Of a DNA stretch of 30,119 nt, positions 23,257-30,119 are shown piece after piece. The stretch is from JBDTGE01 sp050742975. Lineage in GTDB: Bacteria; Actinomycetota; Actinomycetes; Mycobacteriales; Jatrophihabitantaceae. The DNA lies in the NCBI GenBank assembly GCA_050742975.1, contig JBOGDQ010000269.1:1-30119 (forward strand), read 5' to 3'. The notes beneath the pieces were generated by a model. The model did not search any database. It was not told the DNA's origin and saw nothing but the letters and a program-made list of their open reading frames with translations. A program made the position numbers and the translations under genes. Numbering within the stretch: position 1 is the first letter of the stretch; each line of letters opens with the position of its first letter.

Positions 23257-24264
23257 TCAGAGCCTCCGGCGGAATACCTCCGAACATGCAGCGAGGACGA
23301 ACACGCCGCCCACCGCGACCTGCTGGAGCGAGTAGTCCACGCCCAGGATGTTCAGTCCGTTCTGCACGACGGAGATGAGCAGAACGCCGAGGAACGCGCG
23401 CAGCATCGACCCCGTTCCGCCGAGGATGCTGCAGCCGCCCAGGATGACGGCCGCGGTTGCGTACAGGGTCAGGCTGGCACCGACGCTCGGCTGCCCCGCC
23501 TGCACGCGCGCGGTCAGCAGGACGCCGGCCAGGCCGCCGCAGAAGCCGGCGATGATGAAGTTGGCCAGCCGGATCCGGGCGACGGGCAGGCCGGCGAGGA
23601 ACGCCGCCTCGCGGTTGCCGCCGCTGGCGAACACCCGGATGCCGAAGTTGGTGGCATGCAGCAGGATCCCGGCGAGCACGAACAGTCCGAGCATGAACCA
23701 GACGAGGGTCTGCAGTCCGAGGAACTCGGTGGTGGCAAGGGCGGCGAACCCGCTGGGCAGGCCGGAGATCGTGCTGCCGTTCGTCAGGTACAGCGCCAGG
23801 CCGCCGGCCACCGTCCCGGTGCCGAGGGTGGCCACGAACGCGGGCACGTTCAACACCGCCGACAGCAGGCCGTTCACCAGACCGATCGCCATGCCGCACA
23901 GCAGCCCGACCACCACACCCAGCGGCCAGTTGTGGCTGTGTGAGATCACCAGCGCGGTGACGATTCCCGACAGCGCGACGTTGTAGCCGACGGACAGGTC
24001 CAGGTCGCCGCCGATGATGACGAAGGTCGCGCCGACCGCGACGATCCCCAGCACCGCGCCCTGGAGCAGGACCTGGCCGAGGTTGCGCGTCGTCAGGAAG
24101 TACGGCGAGGCAATGGTCAGCCCGATCATCAGCGCAACGATCAACGCGGGCACGAACAACGAGTCGAGCGCGAGCGTCGGACGCCTGTGCCACCGAGCGA
24201 TGGTCTTGTCCGCTACAGGCTCGGGCACGGGAGTTTCCTTCTTCAAGATGGGCGTGCCGATCAT
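23257..24264 (-). CDS. ABC importer permease (RbsC-like)
   Basis: A 335-residue inner-membrane permease of the branched-chain/ribose family (BPD_transp_2) with about 8-10 hydrophobic segments. The family signature GATFVIIGGDLDLSVG (residues about 78-93) and AAVILGGCSILGGTGS near the C terminus are present. The N-terminal 35 residues are cytoplasmic and polar. ATG 24264 overlaps the ATPase gene by 4 bases. It works with the ATPase before it and the binding protein after it. Confidence 0.9.
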   Translation of the reverse strand: MIGTPILKKETPVPEPVADKTIARWHRRPTLALDSLFVPALIVALMIGLTIASPYFLTTRNLGQVLLQGAVLGIVAVGATFVIIGGDLDLSVGYNVALSGIVTALVISHSHNWPLGVVVGLLCGMAIGLVNGLLSAVLNVPAFVATLGTGTVAGGLALYLTNGSTISGLPSGFAALATTEFLGLQTLVWFMLGLFVLAGILLHATNFGIRVFASGGNREAAFLAGLPVARIRLANFIIAGFCGGLAGVLLTARVQAGQPSVGASLTLYATAAVILGGCSILGGTGSMLRAFLGVLLISVVQNGLNILGVDYSLQQVAVGGVFVLAACSEVFRRRL

Positions 24265-25814
24265 GCGGGCACCTCCTTGTGCAGGCCGGACCCGTGGGTG
24301 CGGGCGTCGGTGGTCATGGCCTCGGTCAGCGCTGCGCGCGATGGCCGGTGCTCGCCGAAGTTGTCGAACACCGTGGAGACCTCACCGGCGTGCAGCACGT
24401 AGATGCGGTGCGCGATCGCGCGCACCTCGTCCAGGTCGGAGCTGCTGAACAGCACCTGCCCGCCCGCGGCAGCGAAGCCGAGCAGGTGCTCGTGGATCTC
24501 GCGCCGAGCCGCGATGTCGACGCCCTGGGACGGCTCCTGCACGACGAGTGTCGAAACGTCGGCCAAGTGCCAGCGACCGAGCAGCACCTTCTGCTGGTTG
24601 CCGCCCGAGAGTCGGCCGACGAGCTGATCGACCGACTGGCAGCGGATGTCGAACCGCCGCCTGGCGTCCTGTGCCGCGGTGCTCAGCGCGGGCCGGTCGC
24701 TGAACCCGCCACGGGAGAAGTTGCCGAGCGAGGCCAGCCCCATGTTGGTGGCGATCGACTGCTGCAGCATCAGGCCCGAGCGCTTGCGATCCTCGGGGGC
24801 GAAGCCGATGCCGGCCCGCCGCGCGTGCAGCGGTGACCGGATCGCGACGGGCCGTCCGGATACCCGGATGTCGGCCCGCTTGTTCGGCCGCGAACCCGAT
24901 ACCGCGCCGAGGAGTTCAGGCACGCCGGAGCCAACCAGGCCGACCACGGCGACGAGTTCGCGCGCACCGACGTGTAGGTGTACCGGCTCCGCCCCGGAGC
25001 GCAGGCGCAGGCCGTCGATCTCCAGCACCGGGGCGCCCGCCGCGTGGGACGGACCGTCGAGCTCCACCACTGCCGAACCCACGATCAGTTCCGAGAGCGC
25101 GCGCGGGCTCAGCTCCGGCCGGGGCAACGTTCCGACGTTGCGGCCGTCGCGCAGGATCGACGCGCGGTCGGCCACCCGGCAGACCTCGCCCAGCCGGTGG
25201 GTGACCAGGATGATGCCGGTGCCGCGATCGCGCAGTGAGCTGATCACGTCGAGCAGCCGATCGGTCTCGCGGGGTTCAAGCGCCGCGGTCGGCTCGTCCA
25301 GCAGCAGGAAGCGTGGTTTCTCCAGCAGAGCGCGGGCGATCTCGATCAGCTTGCGCTCGGCGGCGTCCAGGCCGGCCACCCGGCGGCGCGGGTCGACGTC
25401 CGTCCCGAGCGAGCGCAGCAGGTCCCGCGCGATCCGGTCCATGCTGGCACGGCTGACCATGCCGGCATGCGACGGCGCACGGACCGAAACGCCGCAGACG
25501 TTCTCGGCGACCGACAGCTCCGGGAACAGGTGGTAGTCCTGATGCACCACCCCGATCCCGGCGACCTGCGCATCGCGTGGCGTGCCGAAGCTCTGCCGCT
25601 CGCCGTCGAGGCACAGCTCGCCGGTGTCCGGGACGAGCACGCCGGTCAGCACCCGCATGAGCGTGCTCTTGCCCGCACCGTTCTCGCCGAGCAGCGCGTG
25701 GATCTCGCCGGTGTGCACGTCGAACGAGACGTCCTGCAGCGCTGCCATTCCGCCGTAGCGCTGGCTCACCCCGGTCGCAGTCAGCCGACCGAGCGGCTGG
25801 TCGTCACTGTTCAT
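24261..25814 (-). CDS. ABC importer ATP-binding protein (RbsA-like, two domains)
   Basis: A 517-residue double ATPase that drives the CUT2-type importer. The first domain has Walker A GENGAGKST (about residues 38-46), a Q-loop region (VVHQDYHLFPELS), and Walker B FLLLDEPTAAL. The second has the degenerate Walker A VGSGVPELL usual for RbsA-type proteins and the ABC signature LSGGNQQKVLLGRW. ATG 25814 overlaps the end of the molybdopterin-subunit gene by 11 bases, so importer and hydroxylase are translationally linked. Confidence 0.92.
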   Translation of the reverse strand: MNSDDQPLGRLTATGVSQRYGGMAALQDVSFDVHTGEIHALLGENGAGKSTLMRVLTGVLVPDTGELCLDGERQSFGTPRDAQVAGIGVVHQDYHLFPELSVAENVCGVSVRAPSHAGMVSRASMDRIARDLLRSLGTDVDPRRRVAGLDAAERKLIEIARALLEKPRFLLLDEPTAALEPRETDRLLDVISSLRDRGTGIILVTHRLGEVCRVADRASILRDGRNVGTLPRPELSPRALSELIVGSAVVELDGPSHAAGAPVLEIDGLRLRSGAEPVHLHVGARELVAVVGLVGSGVPELLGAVSGSRPNKRADIRVSGRPVAIRSPLHARRAGIGFAPEDRKRSGLMLQQSIATNMGLASLGNFSRGGFSDRPALSTAAQDARRRFDIRCQSVDQLVGRLSGGNQQKVLLGRWHLADVSTLVVQEPSQGVDIAARREIHEHLLGFAAAGGQVLFSSSDLDEVRAIAHRIYVLHAGEVSTVFDNFGEHRPSRAALTEAMTTDARTHGSGLHKEVPA

Positions 25815-28158
25815 GCAGGCCCGCCTCGTGGATAAGCTCCCAGACCCGGCCGGCAGACAGGGGAGTCTCTAGCACGTGCTGTGCGATCTCCGGCACCGCC
25901 GCGGCCACCGCGTTGCCGATCGCGGCAGGCGCCGGAATGGTGCCGCCCTCGCCCACTCCCTTCATCCCGCCCGGGATGTGCGCCGCCGCATGCTCGCTGT
26001 GCTGGATCTCGATGTCAGGGACGTCGCCGGACAGCGGTACGAGGTAATCCAGGAACGTGGTGGTCGTCGGTTGGGCGCCGTCACCGAAGGTCACCTTCTC
26101 GTACAGGCCGATGCCGATGCCCTGCGCGATGCCGCCGCAGACCTGGCCGTCCACGATCATCGGGTTCACCAGCACGCCCGAGTCGTGCGCCACCCAGTAC
26201 CCCTCGAGCTCGATCTTGCCGGTGTCGAGGTCGACGGCCACCGCGACGGCGTGGCTGGCGTAGGAGTAACTGATATCGCTCGGATCATGGACGTCCTTCA
26301 CCTCCAGGCCCGGGTCCTCGCCGTCAGGCAGATCCCACGCCAGCCAGGCCGTGGCCGCGACGTCGGTGAACGTGCGCTCGACGCCGGGCACGCCCCGAAC
26401 CGTGAACCTGCCGTCCTCGAGGATGACGTCGTCAGGGTCGGCCTCGAGCTGATGGGCTGCGATGCGCCGCATCTTGTCCGCGACCTCCGTCGCCGCCCGT
26501 ACGACCGCACCGCCGCCGACCGTCATCGACCGGCTGGCGATCGAGCCGGCCGCCGAGTACGGCGCTACGGAGGTGTCGCCGAGTACCACGCGCACGTTCT
26601 CCATCGGCACACCGAGTCGATTCGCCGCGAGCTGGGCCAGCGACGTCTCGATACCCTGCCCCATCGACGAGACGCCGGAGGTGACGACCACAGTCCCGTC
26701 CGGATCCACTCGCACCACTGCGGTCTCGAAGCCGCCGAGGTGAAAGCCGACGAGCTGCTGCATCTTGCTCGGGCCCATTCCGGTGAACTCGACGTGGCTG
26801 GCGTAGCCCACGGCACGGCGCACCCGTCCCCCGTCGTCCAGCGGTGGCTGGTAGGACTTGAGGACCATGTCCCGCACCGTGTTCAACGCCGCCGGATAGT
26901 CGCCGGAGTCGTAGTTCTGGAACGTCGGCGTCATCGCGGGCAGCTCGTCCTCGCGGTACATGTTCTGCAGCCGCAGCTGGACCGGATCGCGGCCGAGCTC
27001 GCGGGCCGCCTCGTCCACGAGCCGCTCGCGCACCCAGGCTGCCTCCTGCATGCCGAAGCCGCGATACGCGCCGGTCGGCGTCGTGTTGGTGAGCACGCCG
27101 ACGATCTCGGTCCCGGCGTGCGTGAACCGGTACGGGCCGGGCAGCATCGTGGACGAGATGCGGAACGGGCCGGCCCCGACGTTGGACGGATGCGCGCCGA
27201 GGTTGCCGACGATCGTGCTGCGGATCGCGAGGAACGTCCCGTCCTCGTCCAGTGCGATGGCCGCGCGGTGCACCGCGTCGCGGCCGTGGAACGTCGCGGT
27301 GAAGTGCTCGACCCGGTCCTCGATCCACTTGACCGGGCGGCCGGAACGGATCGCGGCCAGGCAGACCAGCACCTCGTCGGCGTACGCGTGCTCCTTCGAA
27401 CCGAACCCACCGCCGACGTCCGGCACGATCACGCGCACCTGGTCAGCGTCCAGGCGCAGCGAGTGCGCGAGATGATCACGGACGTGGTGTGGTGTCTGGG
27501 TCGAGGACCACACCGTAAGTTCCTGCGCCCCGGCGTCCCACCGGGCGACGACGCCGCGGGTCTCCATCGGGTTGGGCGCCACCCGGGAGATGACCAGGCG
27601 CCGCTCGACCACCCGCGCGGCGACGGCGAAGACCGCGTCCAGGACGTCGGCCGGATCGCCCGCGCTCGAGGTCAGTGCGACGTTGGTGTCCCACTCCTCG
27701 TGCAGCAGCGGCGCGTCGGGCTGCAGCGCCTGCTCGGCGTCGGAGACGGTCGGCAGTTCGTCGTAGTCGACGAAGATCGTCTCGGCCGCATCCTCGGCGT
27801 CGGCCCGGCTGTCGGCCAGGACAACACCGAGCGGCTGACCCACGTAACGCACGCGAGTGCCACCAAGAGGAATCTCGTTCTGCTTCTGATCCGGGGTCAG
27901 CCAGACGCACGGCAGCGAGCGGGTCCCGGCCGTGATCTCGTCCGGCCCGAGGACGAGCAGCGCCGCGCAGTCACTCGTGTCGAACGCCGTCACCTCGCCG
28001 TGCGCGACCGAGCTGCGCACGATCGTCGCGTGCACCATGCCCGGCAGCTCGATGTCGTCGACGAAGCGGGCCTGGCCGCGCAGCAACTTCGGGTCGTTCG
28101 TGCGCCGGACCCTCGCTCCGACCAGGGACGACGGGCGTGCGGTGTCGACCACCGTCAT
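25804..28158 (-). CDS. Molybdenum hydroxylase large (molybdopterin) subunit
   Basis: A 784-residue catalytic subunit of the xanthine dehydrogenase/CO dehydrogenase family, which hydroxylates carbons next to nitrogen in heterocycles, or aldehydes, with water-derived oxygen. Seen: LLRGQARFVDDIELPGMVHA at the start, VPDVGGGFGSKEH, the active-site loop GAYRGFGMQEA, and the C-terminal GVGEGGTIPAPAAIGNAV with the catalytic Glu. The loop is AYRGFG, not the Cys-bearing AYRCSFR of true aerobic CO dehydrogenase, so CO is unlikely to be the substrate. ATG 28158 overlaps the 2Fe-2S subunit stop by 4 bases. Confidence 0.92.
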   Translation of the reverse strand: MTVVDTARPSSLVGARVRRTNDPKLLRGQARFVDDIELPGMVHATIVRSSVAHGEVTAFDTSDCAALLVLGPDEITAGTRSLPCVWLTPDQKQNEIPLGGTRVRYVGQPLGVVLADSRADAEDAAETIFVDYDELPTVSDAEQALQPDAPLLHEEWDTNVALTSSAGDPADVLDAVFAVAARVVERRLVISRVAPNPMETRGVVARWDAGAQELTVWSSTQTPHHVRDHLAHSLRLDADQVRVIVPDVGGGFGSKEHAYADEVLVCLAAIRSGRPVKWIEDRVEHFTATFHGRDAVHRAAIALDEDGTFLAIRSTIVGNLGAHPSNVGAGPFRISSTMLPGPYRFTHAGTEIVGVLTNTTPTGAYRGFGMQEAAWVRERLVDEAARELGRDPVQLRLQNMYREDELPAMTPTFQNYDSGDYPAALNTVRDMVLKSYQPPLDDGGRVRRAVGYASHVEFTGMGPSKMQQLVGFHLGGFETAVVRVDPDGTVVVTSGVSSMGQGIETSLAQLAANRLGVPMENVRVVLGDTSVAPYSAAGSIASRSMTVGGGAVVRAATEVADKMRRIAAHQLEADPDDVILEDGRFTVRGVPGVERTFTDVAATAWLAWDLPDGEDPGLEVKDVHDPSDISYSYASHAVAVAVDLDTGKIELEGYWVAHDSGVLVNPMIVDGQVCGGIAQGIGIGLYEKVTFGDGAQPTTTTFLDYLVPLSGDVPDIEIQHSEHAAAHIPGGMKGVGEGGTIPAPAAIGNAVAAAVPEIAQHVLETPLSAGRVWELIHEAGLHEQ

Positions 28159-28667
28159 CGAGCCGCCTCAGTCTCGTCGCACCAGCGTCGTACCGCGGTG
28201 CGGATGTTCTGGTAGCCGGTGCATCGGCAGACGTGCCCGCCGAGCAGGTCGTCCAGCCGCTCCTCGACGTTGTCGCCGGCACGCGCCGACGCCTCGACCG
28301 AGCAGAGGATTCCGGGCGTGCAGAACCCGCACTGCAGTCCGTGCTCGGCCCACATCGCGTCCTGCAGCGGGCTCAGGCCGTCCGAATCACCGAGTCCCTC
28401 GACGGTCGTGATCTGACTTCCCTCGGCCTGGACGGCGAACATCAGGCACGAGCGAGCAGCCACGCCGTCGACGATCACGGTGCACGCACCGCACGCGCCG
28501 TGTTCGCAGCCGACGTGCGTGCCGGTGAGGTACAGCTCGTGGCGCAGGAAGTCCGACAGCAGCGTGCGTACCTCGGTACGAGCGGTGTGTTCGGTCCCGT
28601 TGACCGTCACCGAGACCTCTCGCACGTCTACGCCCTCGCGCGTCTGGGTGCTGGCGTCAGGGGACAC
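28155..28667 (-). CDS. Molybdenum hydroxylase 2Fe-2S subunit
   Basis: A 170-residue electron-transfer subunit with two [2Fe-2S] clusters. The plant-type N-terminal cluster uses C54, C59, C62 and C74 (VGCEHGACGACTV, SC); the second uses C113, C116, C147 and C149 (LQCGFCTPG, HVCRCTGYQNI). GTG 28667 follows GAGGAG at about 6 bases. It starts 30 bases after the FAD-subunit gene and is coupled to the large subunit. Full length and all ligands are present. Confidence 0.94.
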   Translation of the reverse strand: MSPDASTQTREGVDVREVSVTVNGTEHTARTEVRTLLSDFLRHELYLTGTHVGCEHGACGACTVIVDGVAARSCLMFAVQAEGSQITTVEGLGDSDGLSPLQDAMWAEHGLQCGFCTPGILCSVEASARAGDNVEERLDDLLGGHVCRCTGYQNIRTAVRRWCDETEAAR

Positions 28668-28697
28668 GAACGACTCCTCGGATCTCGACGGCGATTC

Positions 28698-29573
28698 TCA
28701 TGCGGCGGCCGGCGTGGTCCGGCGGCCGATCCGATCGGTGAGCGTGCGGCGCAGCAGCGTCGCCAGGACGTGGCGGCGGTATTCGGCGCTGCCGGCCCCG
28801 TCCGAGCGCGGATCGCACTCCGCGGCCGCCAACGCCGCAAGTTCGGCCACCAGCGCCGCCGTCAACGGCTCGCCGGTCGCCGCTTGCTCGACCGCGCTCA
28901 GGCGCAGCGGCCGGTCGCTGACACCGGTCGCGGCGACCCGGAGGCCGGACAGACGCTCGTCCTGCCAGTTCAGGCCGACGGTCAGCGCCACGATCGGGAA
29001 GTCTCCGTGTCGCCGGGCCATCTCGGTGAAGTGGAACTCCCAGCCGGGTTCGGTCGGGAAGCGGACGCCGGTGACCATCTCGGCCGGCTCGCGCGCGGTC
29101 GTGAAGACGGTGACGAAGAAGTCCGACCAGCCGATCGTTCGAGCTCCCGACGACGAGATCAGCTCCACCTCCCCGTCAAGGCAGGCCAGGACGGAGGGCA
29201 GTTCGGACGACGGGTCGGCGTGGGCGATGTTGCCGCCGACGGTGGTGCGGTTGCGGATCTGTGGGTGTCCGATGTTGCTGCTCGCCTGGGCCAGCACGGG
29301 GGTAGCCACCCGGGCCTGAGCGTTACGTTCGAGTGCTCCGGCGCGGACGAGCGTGCCGACGCGGACGCCGTCACCCGATACCTCGAGTCCGTCGAGGCCC
29401 GCGATTCGGTTGATGTCTACCAGGATCGCTGGACGCGCCAACCGCATGTTCAACAGCGGCACGAGGCTCTGACCGCCGGCCAGGATCGAGGCGTCCTCGC
29501 CCGTCTCGGCGAGCACCGCCACGGCTTCGGCGACGCTCGACGGGCGGACGTACTCAAACGCGCCAGGCTTCAC
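28698..29573 (-). CDS. Molybdenum hydroxylase FAD-binding subunit
   Basis: A 291-residue medium subunit that passes electrons from the iron-sulfur clusters to an acceptor through FAD. The FAD motifs ILAGGQSLVPLLNMRLARP (about residues 29-47) and TTVGGNIAHADPSSELP are typical of CoxM-type subunits. GTG 29573 gives the normal KPGAFEYVRPSS start, with AGAAAGGGA upstream. It is the first gene of the operon that runs through the 2Fe-2S and molybdopterin subunits to the ABC importer. Operator site 5 is 64 bases upstream. Confidence 0.92.
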   Translation of the reverse strand: MKPGAFEYVRPSSVAEAVAVLAETGEDASILAGGQSLVPLLNMRLARPAILVDINRIAGLDGLEVSGDGVRVGTLVRAGALERNAQARVATPVLAQASSNIGHPQIRNRTTVGGNIAHADPSSELPSVLACLDGEVELISSSGARTIGWSDFFVTVFTTAREPAEMVTGVRFPTEPGWEFHFTEMARRHGDFPIVALTVGLNWQDERLSGLRVAATGVSDRPLRLSAVEQAATGEPLTAALVAELAALAAAECDPRSDGAGSAEYRRHVLATLLRRTLTDRIGRRTTPAAA

Positions 29574-29636
29574 GGCTCTTATCCCTTTCTCCGCCGGCGT
29601 GGAGGGCGGTCGCAGGCAGGTGCGCTTACCTTGTCT

Positions 29637-29649
29637 CTTGTATGACAGA
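29637..29649. promoter_or_regulatory. Operator-like palindrome, site 5
   Basis: On the minus strand, TCTGT-CAT-ACAAG, matching site 1 over the first 10 bases. It lies 64 bases upstream of the FAD-subunit start, with TTGACA on the minus strand just before it (about 29652-29657), which may be the -35 box. A bound repressor would cover the promoter of the whole hydroxylase/importer operon. Confidence 0.65.
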
Positions 29650-29657
29650 GTTGTCAA

Positions 29658-30013
29658 CCCTTGTCGCGGGATCGTGAGCTGGCCAGAGTCCGCTACAGGC
29701 GGTCGACCGGCCGCCATTCGAAGGCGACCGCGCGGTGGCGGCTCGAAGTGGCGGTCTCGTGCCTACGCGGCACGGTCTCCCACGGTGAAATCGCACCTGA
29801 TGGCTGGGCGGCGGCGGATCGACCGTCATCGCGAGGTAAGAGGCGGCGGATCGGAAGAGATCAGCGGTGAGCTCGCAGCAGTTCTTCGACGTCCCGATCG
29901 ATGTCGAGGGTTGCAAGAGCGCTGAGAGGTGGGCGTGAGTTGCTGCGCAGATGTCCACAGTTGGCGAATCCACCGTGGGCGACCGAGCGGTTACGGCTTC
30001 GACAGTAGGTGTG
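29658..30013. other. Intergenic stretch before the aminotransferase end
   Basis: About 350 bases between the hydroxylase promoter and the downstream aminotransferase stop. Short open frames on both strands show no recognisable family features. No tRNA, strong hairpin or further TGTCATAC site was seen. Confidence 0.5.
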
Positions 30014-30119
30014 TCAGCCGGTGTAGTACCGGTCGGCGACCTCGAGCGCCTGGTCCAGGATCGCGACGCCGTCGCGGATCTCGTCGGCGCTGGTGGTGCA
30101 GGGTGGTACGACGTGTACC
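30014..30119 (-). CDS. Class III aminotransferase, C-terminal fragment (cut by window)
   Basis: The last 34 codons of a minus-strand gene that continues past the window edge: VHVVPPCTTSADEIRDGVAILDQALEVA, ending DRYYTG. This tail (VVPPC.TT..EI..G...LD.AL..AD.YYTG) is characteristic of pyridoxal-phosphate aminotransferases of the class III (aspartate aminotransferase-like) family. The active-site lysine is outside the window. Whether it belongs to the catabolic regulon cannot be told. Confidence 0.7.
   Translation of the reverse strand, partial: VHVVPPCTTSADEIRDGVAILDQALEVADRYYTG

Noticed and set aside
25876..28215. Long plus-strand open frame of 779 codons
   Set aside because: Shadow of the molybdopterin subunit on the other strand; no recognisable motifs.
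1..30119. CRISPR arrays, rRNA genes, replication origin
   Set aside because: No regularly spaced repeats, rRNA-like sequence or origin features were seen anywhere in the window.

Overview
The window is GC-rich DNA with actinobacterial codon use, many GTG starts, 4-bp ATGA/GTGA gene overlaps and families common in Pseudonocardia/Mycobacterium-like soil actinomycetes. The genus cannot be fixed from the sequence.

The left edge (1-4065) is an accessory boundary zone. It holds a frameshifted IS256-type transposase and the 3' half of a tRNA-Tyr gene with its own terminator hairpin. The tRNA fragment is the typical scar of an integrative element. Next come a VapBC toxin-antitoxin pair preceded by a promoter that looks leaderless, and a MntA/HepT pair whose HepT toxin is frameshifted. 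A 36-bp imperfect direct repeat flanks vapBC.

From 4066 to 29573 lies one large catabolic region. In order: a guanidino-modifying hydrolase with an EamA exporter (minus); an MDR oxidoreductase (plus); a BphB-like cis-dihydrodiol dehydrogenase (minus); two further SDRs and a VOC protein (plus). A long minus-strand operon (19896 to 10026) encodes a Rieske ring-hydroxylating dioxygenase (alpha, beta), a small coupled protein, a DapA-family lyase, an ornithine-cyclodeaminase-family enzyme, a metal-dependent cyclase/amidohydrolase, a nitrilase-superfamily hydrolase, an extradiol dioxygenase, a semialdehyde-type dehydrogenase, a [3Fe-4S] ferredoxin and a badly decayed ferredoxin reductase. Divergent from it are a carboxymuconolactone-decarboxylase-like protein and a GntR/HutC-type regulator. 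The right part (29573 to 21479, minus) is a second long operon: a three-subunit molybdenum hydroxylase (FAD, 2Fe-2S, molybdopterin), a CUT2-type ABC importer, and a frameshifted CoxG-like gene. The window ends inside a class III aminotransferase.

A palindrome-like site, TCTGT-CAT-ACAGA (core TGTCATAC), occurs five times. Each copy lies just upstream of a catabolic transcription unit, including the regulator's own operon. I read this as the operator of the local GntR protein and as evidence that the clusters form one regulon. The enzyme set (Mo hydroxylase, Rieske dioxygenase, dihydrodiol dehydrogenase, extradiol cleavage, aldolase/hydratase-type lyase, aldehyde dehydrogenase, C-N hydrolases) fits uptake and degradation of an aromatic compound, possibly a nitrogen heterocycle. 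The substrate is inference.
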